In this document: positions 27,721-34,702 of the stretch, piece by piece
Position numbering within the stretch: position 1 is the first letter of the stretch
Layout: each line of letters begins with the position of its first letter
From: Lachnospiraceae bacterium UBA3814
Lineage (GTDB): Bacteria > Bacillota > Clostridia > Lachnospirales > Lachnospiraceae
Length of the DNA stretch: 64,000 nucleotides
Direction of reading: 5' to 3'
Assembly (NCBI GenBank): GCA_002368575.1
Contig: DFEA01000018.1
Span: 4,053-68,052 of the forward strand
Translations under genes and position numbers: made by a program
Notes under the pieces: model-generated
What the model was told of the DNA's origin: nothing
Seen by the model: the letters and a program-made list of their open reading frames with translations, nothing else
Databases searched by the model: none

Positions 27721-27736
27721 AGACAGGCGTAAATGC

Positions 27737-27785
27737 TATAATTATGATATGTAAGGGACGGGGATTATTCCCTGTCCCTTTTTGA
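27737..27785 (+). terminator. Intrinsic terminator before fucU, with a promoter-like -10
   Basis: The stem AGGGACGGGGA (27754-27764) pairs with TCCCTGTCCCT (27769-27779), loop TTAT, and runs into TTTTT. It would end the ABC importer transcript. A TATAAT at 27737-27742 just upstream, with a poor -35 (TTTCAG), might start a new transcript that meets the terminator at once, which would make it an attenuator. Confidence 0.7.
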
Positions 27786-27800
27786 GAAGGAGGATAAGCT

Positions 27801-28241
27801 ATGTTAAAGGGTATTCCCAAAATTCTTTCACCCGAGCTTCTGATGGTGCTTAATGAGATGGGTCACAGCGACAGGATAATGATCGGCGACGGTAATTTCC
27901 CGGCCGAATCCATGGGCAAGGACGCTATCGTGATCCGCTGCGACGGGCACGGGGTTCCGGAGCTTCTGGATGCGATCCTCAAGGTATTCCCGCTTGATAC
28001 TTATGTAGAGCATCCGGTAAACCTGATGGAGGTTATGCCTGGAGATAAGGTAGAGACCCCTATCTGGGACACCTATAAGGATATAGTTAAAAAGTATGAT
28101 GAAAGAGGAGAGAAGGCATTCGGACATATAGAGCGCTTTAAGTTTTATGAGGAGACTCAGAAGTGCTATGCGATAGTTGCAACCGGGGAGTCGGCTCTCT
28201 ATGCAAATATAATGCTTCAGAAGGGTGTTGTGGTTGACTGA
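27801..28241 (+). CDS. fucU: L-fucose mutarotase (FucU/RbsD family)
   Basis: A 146-residue protein of the RbsD/FucU family that interconverts sugar anomers in the cytoplasm. Landmarks are the N-terminal MLKGIPKILSPELL, GDGNFPAES and HPVNLMEV in the FucU-specific layout, and the late tyrosine-bearing segment ESALYANIMLQKGV. The strong AAGGAGGATAAGCT site fixes the start. It opens a group with rhamnulokinase, supporting use of L-fucose and/or L-rhamnose. No fucose or rhamnose isomerase gene is in the window. Confidence 0.88.
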   Translation: MLKGIPKILSPELLMVLNEMGHSDRIMIGDGNFPAESMGKDAIVIRCDGHGVPELLDAILKVFPLDTYVEHPVNLMEVMPGDKVETPIWDTYKDIVKKYDERGEKAFGHIERFKFYEETQKCYAIVATGESALYANIMLQKGVVVD

Positions 28242-28416
28242 GCAGGTCAATGACTTACGCGGTCATACCTGCTGCGATCCTGCGCATAAGCGGTTTACAG
28301 TGAACGCCGGCATTTAACGCGTTCGCTGTAAATATCAGGATCGTTCCCCGCGCCTGATGCAAAGGTATTGAATAACCGTTTCCAACAGGGCTTTTTAATG
28401 ACAGGAAAGTGAATAT
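28242..28416. other. Structured intergenic region
   Basis: A nested fold is visible: outer arms CGATCCTG (28275-28282) and CAGGATCG (28336-28343) enclose a 14-pair stem, 28294-28307 with 28319-28332 (one wobble). A further GC-rich hairpin with arms near GCCTG and CAGGGC precedes CTTTTTAATG at about 28390, a possible weak terminator. No promoter was convincing. Confidence 0.5.
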
Positions 28417-28854
28417 ATGCTTGAAAATTTTGACGCAGTATACGACGACAGGTCGGTTATGCTGAAAAGGCTTAAAAAGAAAAGATACGAGGAGAACATG
28501 AACCGCTTTCGGGAGGTTCACGGTCATTTTTTCAGGGAAATGATGACAGTTATGGAGGAAGCAGAGGACAAGGCTGCCGCTTCACGGGAAATTTCCGGGA
28601 TCATACTGGACGAGGGCATAAAGAAGGTAAAGCGTTTCGGAAGGGTGCCGGGATATGAGGAGGTCAACCTTACCTTTTTCATGATATATTATATTTTCCC
28701 GGCCATCCTTCTTGAGGAAAGCCGGTACAATACTATGGTGGCCGATGCTCTTCAGGCTGGCTTTAATGAAAGGTTCAAAAACAGCAATATAAGGTACGCT
28801 GACTATCAGACGATACATGACGGCTTTAACGAAAAGATCCTGGGGATATTCTGA
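28417..28854 (+). CDS. Conserved-looking protein of unknown function
   Basis: I do not recognise this 145-residue soluble protein. It is predicted mainly helical, with a charged N-terminal half (LKRLKKKRYEENMNRFREVH) and a hydrophobic middle stretch (NLTFFMIYYIFPAILLEE) too polar at its flanks to be a sure membrane segment. The start is preceded by a modest AGGAAAG. It lies between fucU and rhamnulokinase, within the segment that leads to the ParA gene and the BMC operon, so a role in this sugar pathway or in compartment biology is possible but unproven. Confidence 0.6.
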   Translation: MLENFDAVYDDRSVMLKRLKKKRYEENMNRFREVHGHFFREMMTVMEEAEDKAAASREISGIILDEGIKKVKRFGRVPGYEEVNLTFFMIYYIFPAILLEESRYNTMVADALQAGFNERFKNSNIRYADYQTIHDGFNEKILGIF

Positions 28855-28963
28855 TCCCCTGTGTCTTCATACCCCTGCCTTCGGCTGAGCGGTGAGTAGA
28901 AACGGTATTTTCCTGCCCGCGGCTGTCTGGCGGTCAGCAATGAAGAAACGGAGGTTTGAGATT

Positions 28964-30400
28964 ATGGAAAAGTATTTTCTGGCCATTGATATCGGTGCTT
29001 CGAGCGGAAGGCATATTCTGGGGAGCATCAAAAACGGAAAAATGGAGCTTGAGGAGGTGTACAGGTTCTGGAACGGAATGGATAAGGTGGACGGGACCTG
29101 GGTGTGGAACCTTGACAGGCTGGTAAGCGAGATAATAACCGGGATGAAGAAGTGCGGGGAGCTTGGAAAGATACCCGAAAGTGTGGGGGTCGATACCTGG
29201 GGAGTCGATTTCGTTCTTCTTGACGAAAAGGATGAGATCATCGGAAAGCCTGTAGGCTACAGGGACCACCGGACCGACGGAATGGACAGGGAGGTATATA
29301 AGATCATAAGCGAGGAGGAGCTGTATAAAAGGACCGGCATACAGAAGGCGATCTATAATACGGTCTATCAGCTCATGGCGGTCAAATTGCAGAATCCGGG
29401 AGACATGGAAAAGGCAAAGGCAATGCTGATGCTTCCCGATTACTTCCACTACAGGCTCTGCGGCAATAAGGTCCAGGAGTATTCGGAGGCCACAACGGGA
29501 CAGCTTATCGATCCGAAAACCAGAAACTGGGATTATGAGCTCATTGATATGCTGGGCTTTAACAGAGATATGTTCCTTGAGATCAGGATGCCGGGAACGG
29601 TCATAGGCACGCTTACCCCCGAGGTCAGGGAGGCGGTGGGCTATGACTGTAAGGTCGTGCTTCCTCCCACCCATGATACAGCCTCCGCGGTCATGGCGAT
29701 CCCGTTTTTGCCTGAAATGGGAGAGGCCGGGAGGACCGACGGAGCGGACAGCGGGGATATATGCTATATAAGCTCAGGGACCTGGTCCTTAATGGGAGTG
29801 GAAAGAGCCGAGGCCGATTGCTCAAGAGAGAGCATGGAGGCCAATTTTACCAACGAGGGCGGCTATAACGGAAGGATAACCTATCTTACAAATATAATGG
29901 GGCTGTGGATGATACAGTCTGTGAGAGGAAAGCTTGCGCCGGAAATGTCTTACGCTAAGATCTGTGAGGACGCTTCGAAGGAGAAGATAGCCTCTATCGT
30001 GGACTGCCAGGATGAGTGCTTCCTGTCGCCTGACGATATGGCTGAAGCAATCAGGGATTACTGCAGAAAGACCTCTCAGCAGGTGCCGGAGACCCTGCCG
30101 GAGCTTGCGGCCGTGATATACAACAGTCTGGCAAAATGCTATATGGATAAGCTTAAGGAGATAGAGAAGCTGTCCGGGAAAAAGTACGACAGGATACATA
30201 TCATAGGGGGAGGCTCCAACGCCGTGTATCTTAACGAGCTTACGGCAAAATATACCGGTATACCGGTGTATGCCGGACCGGGGGAAGCAACGGCGATCGG
30301 AAACGTCCTTGCGCAGATGCTTGCAAGCGGAGTGTTCAGGGAGCTTTCAGAGGCAAGGGAATGTGTGGGAAGGTCCTTTGAGGTGAAGGTGTTTAACTGA
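28964..30400 (+). CDS. rhaB: Rhamnulokinase (RhaB family)
   Basis: A 478-residue FGGY kinase starting YFLAIDIGASSGRHILG, the RhaB-type phosphate loop, with GVDTWGVDFVLLDE, YRDHRTDGM, PPTHDTASAVMAIPF and the late IIGGGSNAVYLNEL. It should phosphorylate L-rhamnulose at O1, and may also accept L-fuculose given the neighbouring fucU. The ATG at 28964 follows CGGAGGTTTGAG. Its stop codon overlaps the ParA start (TGATG), so the two are translationally coupled. The product feeds the BMC aldolase at 31942. Confidence 0.9.
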   Translation: MEKYFLAIDIGASSGRHILGSIKNGKMELEEVYRFWNGMDKVDGTWVWNLDRLVSEIITGMKKCGELGKIPESVGVDTWGVDFVLLDEKDEIIGKPVGYRDHRTDGMDREVYKIISEEELYKRTGIQKAIYNTVYQLMAVKLQNPGDMEKAKAMLMLPDYFHYRLCGNKVQEYSEATTGQLIDPKTRNWDYELIDMLGFNRDMFLEIRMPGTVIGTLTPEVREAVGYDCKVVLPPTHDTASAVMAIPFLPEMGEAGRTDGADSGDICYISSGTWSLMGVERAEADCSRESMEANFTNEGGYNGRITYLTNIMGLWMIQSVRGKLAPEMSYAKICEDASKEKIASIVDCQDECFLSPDDMAEAIRDYCRKTSQQVPETLPELAAVIYNSLAKCYMDKLKEIEKLSGKKYDRIHIIGGGSNAVYLNELTAKYTGIPVYAGPGEATAIGNVLAQMLASGVFRELSEARECVGRSFEVKVFN

Positions 30401-31194
30401 TGGGCGGCAGAAAAACAGAGGCTATATGCTTTACAAATAATAAGGGAGGCAGCGGCAAGTCCACGACCTGCGCCAATCTCGGCTATGAGCTTTCAAGGGC
30501 CGGAAAGAAGGTGCTCTTTATCGACGGCGATATGCAGCTGAACCTTTCCCTCTCATTCTTTGATGAGGACAGGGTCCTTACGCTTGCGGGAAGCGGCAGA
30601 ACGCTGTATGATGCCGTAAAACAGAAAAGGGATCTGACGGACATGATAATACCGACGGGGTATGAGGGGATAGATATCGTACCCTCCACAACCCTCATGA
30701 GTCAGGTGGACTATGACCTCTTTACAATGATGCAGCGAGAGTATATTCTTAGAAAGTGTCTGAAGAATGTGAAGGATTCGGGAGTCTATGATTATATCCT
30801 TATCGATGCTCCCCCGACCCTTGGGATATGGGTGATAAACATACTCTGTGCCTCGGATTACGTCATCCTTCCCATTGAGGCGTCTCCCTGGGGCTTTTTC
30901 GGGCTTGCGAACATGTTTGATTTCCTGAATAACCTTAAGGACGTAACGGATGTAAGCATTATGGGAGTCCTTATAACAAAGGTGGACGAACGCAAAAGCT
31001 ACTATAAGCAGACAAAGGATATACTGGGAAATTACGGATCGATCCACGTATTTGATACCTTCATACATGTGGATTCGGCTATAGAATGGGCTCAGGACAG
31101 CTCCGTTCCGGTAGCCGTATACAAGAAGAACACAAGAAGCGCGGTCGAGTACAGGTCGTTGGCAGAGGAGCTGATCTGCGGATCGGCGCATTAA
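30400..31194 (+). CDS. ParA-family ATPase, candidate BMC-positioning McdA-like protein
   Basis: A 264-residue ParA/MinD ATPase. The deviant Walker A is NKGGSGKST with the signature lysine, the A' box is LFIDGDMQ, and Walker B is YILIDAPPT. No ParB gene, no parS-like palindromes and no plasmid functions are nearby. It is coupled to rhaB and followed by a small Lys/Ala-rich protein, then the BMC operon. ParA-type McdA with its partner McdB is known to space carboxysomes on the nucleoid; the context suggests an equivalent role for this catabolic BMC. Chromosome segregation or another cargo remains possible. Confidence 0.85.
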   Translation: MGGRKTEAICFTNNKGGSGKSTTCANLGYELSRAGKKVLFIDGDMQLNLSLSFFDEDRVLTLAGSGRTLYDAVKQKRDLTDMIIPTGYEGIDIVPSTTLMSQVDYDLFTMMQREYILRKCLKNVKDSGVYDYILIDAPPTLGIWVINILCASDYVILPIEASPWGFFGLANMFDFLNNLKDVTDVSIMGVLITKVDERKSYYKQTKDILGNYGSIHVFDTFIHVDSAIEWAQDSSVPVAVYKKNTRSAVEYRSLAEELICGSAH

Positions 31195-31283
31195 AATGAT
31201 CCGCACTGCACAATTCGACATTTGCTTAGAAAGGGTCAGATAAGCTTATAAAACAGATCGGCGCAGAAAGGAGGGAACCGGGA

Positions 31284-31568
31284 ATGGCAGTAGGTAAAGG
31301 AAGTATGGAAAGAGCCGCAAAGGCGGCGGAGAAGAAGACGGCCGTCGCCCCCGAAAAGGGGACTGAGGCTGTCGCCGCAAAGAAGAGCGGGACGGCAAAA
31401 GCTTCTCAGGCAAAGAAGTCAGAGGCTGTTTCGGCGTCTGTTATCGGGGCTTTGTCCGAAGAGACAGAGAAGATAATATATGAACAGAGCGCGGGAATGC
31501 TTGACAGAGCGGCCGAGCCTAATGAAAGGTTCGGGATCGGCGATGATATGCCCGTATATTATTTCTGA
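31284..31568 (+). CDS. Small Lys/Ala-rich protein, candidate McdB-like partner of the ParA ATPase
   Basis: A 94-residue protein. Residues 1-47 are basic, alanine-rich and probably disordered (ten lysines; for example MERAAKAAEKKTAVAPEK). Residues about 48-75 can form an amphipathic helix (ASVIGALSEETEKIIYEQSA), and the C-terminus ends in an aromatic tail, PVYYF. McdB proteins are also small, low-complexity and variable, with disordered termini and an aromatic C-terminal residue in some types. I infer an adaptor between the ParA ATPase and shell proteins. The start follows AAAGGAGGGAACC; the gene lies 89 bases after the ATPase. Confidence 0.7.
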   Translation: MAVGKGSMERAAKAAEKKTAVAPEKGTEAVAAKKSGTAKASQAKKSEAVSASVIGALSEETEKIIYEQSAGMLDRAAEPNERFGIGDDMPVYYF

Positions 31569-31599
31569 CGGAAGGCCGGGAGATCATTACACAAAACCA

Positions 31600-31663
31600 C
31601 ATAAGTTAACAATAAAATCCTCATAAAATAACATCATAAGGTGTTGTTTTATGTTGACTTATG
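31600..31663. promoter_or_regulatory. Four-copy operator array, likely for the DeoR regulator
   Basis: Four 12-base sites fit CATAARNYAACA: CATAAGTTAACA (31600-31611) and CATAAAATAACA (31622-31633) on the plus strand, and CATAAAACAACA (31642-31653) and CATAAGTCAACA (31652-31663) on the minus strand. The fourth covers the -35 of the BMC promoter. A DeoR-family regulator is encoded inside the operon at 40392-41156, so autoregulated repression relieved by a phosphorylated sugar is likely. Confidence 0.68.
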
Positions 31664-31682
31664 TATTCTGCTGACTTATAAT
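31654..31682 (+). promoter_or_regulatory. Main promoter of the BMC operon
   Basis: TTGACT (31654-31659) and TATAAT (31677-31682) have ideal 17-base spacing; the start would be near 31690, leaving a 250-base leader before the aldolase ATG. Confidence 0.82.
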
Positions 31683-31714
31683 CACAGTACAGGACAAAGC
31701 AGTCATTCTGTTAT

Positions 31715-31879
31715 AGGAAACGAATTAAGTGCCTGCACTTTAATTCGTTTCCTGCGCCGGATTCGGGCCGATCTATCGGCATCTTCCGCTCCGAATCCGT
31801 GCGCATCAATATGTATGGTACACGAATTTAATTCGTGCACTATACATACATAACGGGTAAGCGCCCCGCCTTTTGGGGC
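31715..31879 (+). other. Structured 5' leader of the BMC operon with four hairpins
   Basis: Hairpin 1 (31715-31753) has a 14-pair stem AGGAAACGAATTAA plus GTGC/GCAC. Hairpin 2 (31754-31804) has arms GGATTCGG and CCGAATCC with an inner GCCGA/TCGGC stem. Hairpin 3 (31810-31848) has CACGAATT/AATTCGTG inside TATGTAT/ATACATA. Hairpin 4 (31863-31879) is GCCCC/GGGGC. None is followed by a T-run, so they look like mRNA stabilisers or binding sites rather than terminators. I do not recognise a known riboswitch, including cobalamin. Confidence 0.6.
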
Positions 31880-31941
31880 AATAGACGGCAGATGATCGTG
31901 TTTGCGAGTACAGTTACTAAGAAAGGAGAAAAAACAAAGAA

Positions 31942-32739
31942 ATGGTACAGAACGAGTACGAAATCAAAAAACAGATCTGCGACATAGGTAAAAGGATATA
32001 TAACCGTAATATGGTCGCGGCAAATGACGGAAATATTTCCGTAAAGCTCAATGACAACGAGTTCTTATGCACTCCTACAGGTGTATCCAAGGGCTTCATG
32101 ACCCCTGAGTTCATCTGCAAGGTGGACGCGGAGGGAAAGGTCATTCAGGCTAACAAGGGCTTCAGACCTTCATCAGAGATAAAGATGCATATGCGTGTTT
32201 ACCAGAAGAGGCCTGATGTGGGCTCGGTGGTCCATGCGCATCCTACGTTTGCCACCTCCTTTGCCATTGCGGGGATACCTCTTACCCAGCCTATAATGCC
32301 GGAGGCTGTTATCGCGCTCGGCTGTGTTCCCATCGCTCCTTACGGAACTCCTTCCACGACGGAGATCCCCGATGCGGTGGAGCCTTATCTTGAGCATTTC
32401 GATGCGGTTCTCCTTGAGAGCCACGGAGCTCTGACCTGGGGACAGGATCTTCTTTCCGCGTATTTAAAGATGGAATCGGTAGAGTTTTACGCAGAGCTTC
32501 TTTATAAGGCAAGACAGCTCGGCGGACCGAAGGAGTTTGACGAGGCTACGGTTCAGAGGCTTTATCAGATAAGAAGACAGATGGGGCTTCCCGGCCGTCA
32601 TCCTGCCGATCTCTGCCAGAACAAGGGCAAACCGAACTGCCATAACTGCGGCTCCTGTTCATCCTCCGAGAGCTCAGGCGACAGCCAGGAGCTGGTAGCT
32701 GCCATTACCAGAAAGGTGCTGGAATCTCTTAATAAATAA
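31942..32739 (+). CDS. fucA: L-fuculose/L-rhamnulose-1-phosphate aldolase with BMC targeting tail
   Basis: A 265-residue class II aldolase that should split 6-deoxyketose-1-phosphates to DHAP and L-lactaldehyde. The zinc ligands are in VVHAHPTF and ESHGALTWG, with the catalytic Glu near SSEIKMH. Beyond the usual end (about residue 215) is an extension with a Cys-rich motif (NCHNCGSC), a serine-rich linker, and a final amphipathic helix, QELVAAITRKVLESLNK, of the kind that directs enzymes into BMC shells. The strong AAGGAGAAAA site fixes the start. It is the first gene of the BMC operon. Confidence 0.9.
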   Translation: MVQNEYEIKKQICDIGKRIYNRNMVAANDGNISVKLNDNEFLCTPTGVSKGFMTPEFICKVDAEGKVIQANKGFRPSSEIKMHMRVYQKRPDVGSVVHAHPTFATSFAIAGIPLTQPIMPEAVIALGCVPIAPYGTPSTTEIPDAVEPYLEHFDAVLLESHGALTWGQDLLSAYLKMESVEFYAELLYKARQLGGPKEFDEATVQRLYQIRRQMGLPGRHPADLCQNKGKPNCHNCGSCSSSESSGDSQELVAAITRKVLESLNK

Positions 32740-32772
32740 CCGGCAGATCGGTCTGAAAGGCAGAGATCATTA

Positions 32773-33252
32773 ATGGATAAATATAATCTTGAAAAAACAG
32801 TCAATCACCTGGTCGGAAATGCTATCGTAAAGGAGGTAATGAACCTTAAGCTTGCGGTAAAGCTCATCGAGGCTGTAGAGGACAGGGCGGCGGAGCTTGG
32901 AATGAAGGTCGTCGTCGCGGTATCGGATGCCGCGGGAAGGCCCATAGCCGTGCACTGCATGGACGGAGCCTTTATGGGAAGCTTCGATGTGGCCTTAAAT
33001 AAGACCTTTACGTCAATAGCGTTTCAGATGCCGACCTCACGGCTCGCAGAGCTGTGCAGGCCCGGCGGCGAGCTTTACGGACTGCAGTTTTCAAATGAAG
33101 GAAAGGTTATAATTTTCGGCGGCGGAGAGCCGTTAAAGATAGGAGATACCATTATAGGCGCGCTGGGAGTGTCAGGCGGCACCGCGGAGCAGGATACCGA
33201 GCTTGCGTCCTATGGCAGATCCATATTAAAGGAGGTAATACAGTGTCTGTAG
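32773..33252 (+). CDS. HbpS/GlcG-family (PduO C-terminal-like) protein
   Basis: A 159-residue DUF336/GlcG-type domain, seen in KVVVAVSDAAGRPIAVHCMD, NKTFTSIAFQMPTS, and GGGEPLKIGDTIIGALGVSGGT. Related domains bind haem or corrinoids and form the C-terminal half of some PduO proteins; here it is a stand-alone gene. Residues 1-25 (NLEKTVNHLVGNAIVKEV) can form an amphipathic helix that may act in encapsulation. Its end overlaps the aldehyde dehydrogenase start. A role in cofactor handling or in protection of BMC enzymes is inferred. Confidence 0.8.
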   Translation: MDKYNLEKTVNHLVGNAIVKEVMNLKLAVKLIEAVEDRAAELGMKVVVAVSDAAGRPIAVHCMDGAFMGSFDVALNKTFTSIAFQMPTSRLAELCRPGGELYGLQFSNEGKVIIFGGGEPLKIGDTIIGALGVSGGTAEQDTELASYGRSILKEVIQCL

Positions 33253-34634
33253 ATGAACGTATGATACATGACATAGTTCAGAAGGTCATGGCGAATATGC
33301 AGATAACCGGTTCGGTAGAGGGCATGCACGGAGTGTTTAAGGACATGAACGATGCGATAAATGCCGCGATCGAGGCACAGAAGGTTGTCCGCAACATGAC
33401 CCTTGATCAGAGAGAAAAGATAATCTCAGTGATCAGAAGAAAGACCCATGAGAATGCTGAGATCATAGCCAACATGGGTGTAAACGAGACCGGAATGGGT
33501 AATGTGGGGGACAAGATCCTGAAGCATAAGCTTACCGCCGACAAGACCCCGGGAACAGAGGATTTAAAGACCATTGCCTGGTCGGGCGACAGGGGACTTA
33601 CCCTTGTTGAGATGGGGCCCTTCGGTGTTATCGGAGCGATAACTCCTGCCACGAATCCTTCCGAAACGGTAATATGCAATTCCATAGGGATGATAGCGGG
33701 AGGAAATACGGTGGTATTCAACCCTCATCCCAACGCAAAGAAAACCACGATCTATACGATCAACATGATAAATGAGGCTTCGCTTGAGGCGGGTGGGCCC
33801 GATAACGTGGCGGTGACCGTAGAGGTTCCCACGATGGAGACCAGCTCGATAATGATGAAGCATCCTCAGATCCCGCTGCTTGTGGCGACGGGCGGCCCCG
33901 GAGTGGTCACCGCTGTCCTTTCCTCCGGAAAGAGAGCTATCGGAGCCGGCGCGGGCAATCCTCCTGCCTTCGTGGACGATACCGCGGATGTAAGGAAGGC
34001 TGCGAGGGATATAGTAAACGGCTGTACCTTTGACAACAATCTTCCCTGCATAGCGGAGAAGGAGATCGTCGCGATGGACAGCATCGCGGATGAGCTTATG
34101 AACTACATGATCTCAGAAAACGGCTGCTATCTTGCAAGCAAGGAGATACAGGATAAGCTTGTTGCGACGGTCATCACCCCCAAGGGAGCCCTTAACAGGA
34201 AATGCGTGGGGAGAGATGCGAGGACCCTGCTTTCCATGGTAGGCGTTGAAGTGGGCCCCGAGATCAGATGCATCGTATTTGAGGGAGAGAAGGAGCATCC
34301 CCTCATAACTACAGAGCTCATGATGCCCATCCTTGGCATGGTAAGGGTTAAGACCTTCGAGGAGGGTGTCCGGACAGCGGTATGGCTTGAGCACGGCAAC
34401 CGCCACTCGGCGCATATCCATTCAAAGAATGTTGACAATATAACCACTTATGCAAAGGCTATCGATACCGCGATTCTTGTCAAGAACGGACCGAGCTATG
34501 CGGCTCTGGGCTTTGGGGGAGAAGGGTATTGTACCTTTACCATCGCGTCCAGGACCGGCGAGGGACTGACGAGCGCACAGGCATTCACAAAGAGAAGACG
34601 GTGCACCATGACCGATTCACTGTGCATACGGTAA
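33243..34634 (+). CDS. pduP: CoA-acylating propionaldehyde dehydrogenase (PduP/EutE type)
   Basis: A 463-residue enzyme that oxidises propionaldehyde to propionyl-CoA with NAD. The N-terminal helix VDERMIHDIVQKVMANM is a BMC-type encapsulation peptide. Motifs include GVIGAITPATNPSET, GGPGVVTAVLSSGKRAIGAG, the nucleophile Cys in DNNLPCIAEKE, and AALGFGGEGYCTFTIASRTG. The start is GTG at 33243 after AAAGGAGGTAATACA, overlapping the previous gene by ten bases. Confidence 0.93.
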   Translation: MSVDERMIHDIVQKVMANMQITGSVEGMHGVFKDMNDAINAAIEAQKVVRNMTLDQREKIISVIRRKTHENAEIIANMGVNETGMGNVGDKILKHKLTADKTPGTEDLKTIAWSGDRGLTLVEMGPFGVIGAITPATNPSETVICNSIGMIAGGNTVVFNPHPNAKKTTIYTINMINEASLEAGGPDNVAVTVEVPTMETSSIMMKHPQIPLLVATGGPGVVTAVLSSGKRAIGAGAGNPPAFVDDTADVRKAARDIVNGCTFDNNLPCIAEKEIVAMDSIADELMNYMISENGCYLASKEIQDKLVATVITPKGALNRKCVGRDARTLLSMVGVEVGPEIRCIVFEGEKEHPLITTELMMPILGMVRVKTFEEGVRTAVWLEHGNRHSAHIHSKNVDNITTYAKAIDTAILVKNGPSYAALGFGGEGYCTFTIASRTGEGLTSAQAFTKRRRCTMTDSLCIR

Positions 34635-34702
34635 AAAATGGAAGGGCAGTTAACGCCTGATCCTGATTTGCCGGATTAAATTTTGTAAGGAGGAGAACTG
34701 AA

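Noticed and set aside
27312..27820. Minus-strand open frames with a repeated peptide (KLTLRFFQKLGFA type)
   Set aside because: They are translations of the 61-bp hairpin repeats, which lie between genes and contain RNA stems; no ribosome site supports them.
30400..31194. Plasmid or chromosome partition ParA
   Set aside because: No ParB, parS-like repeats, replication gene or other plasmid trait occurs nearby, and the gene is coupled to rhaB; the BMC role is a better fit, though not proven.
31641..31853. 70-codon plus-strand open frame in the BMC leader
   Set aside because: It begins at the promoter and runs through hairpins 1-3; the product resembles nothing and no ribosome site is present.
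31683..31941. Cobalamin riboswitch before the B12-dependent BMC operon
   Set aside because: No B12-box sequence (GCCACTG) was found, and the hairpins do not form its known core.
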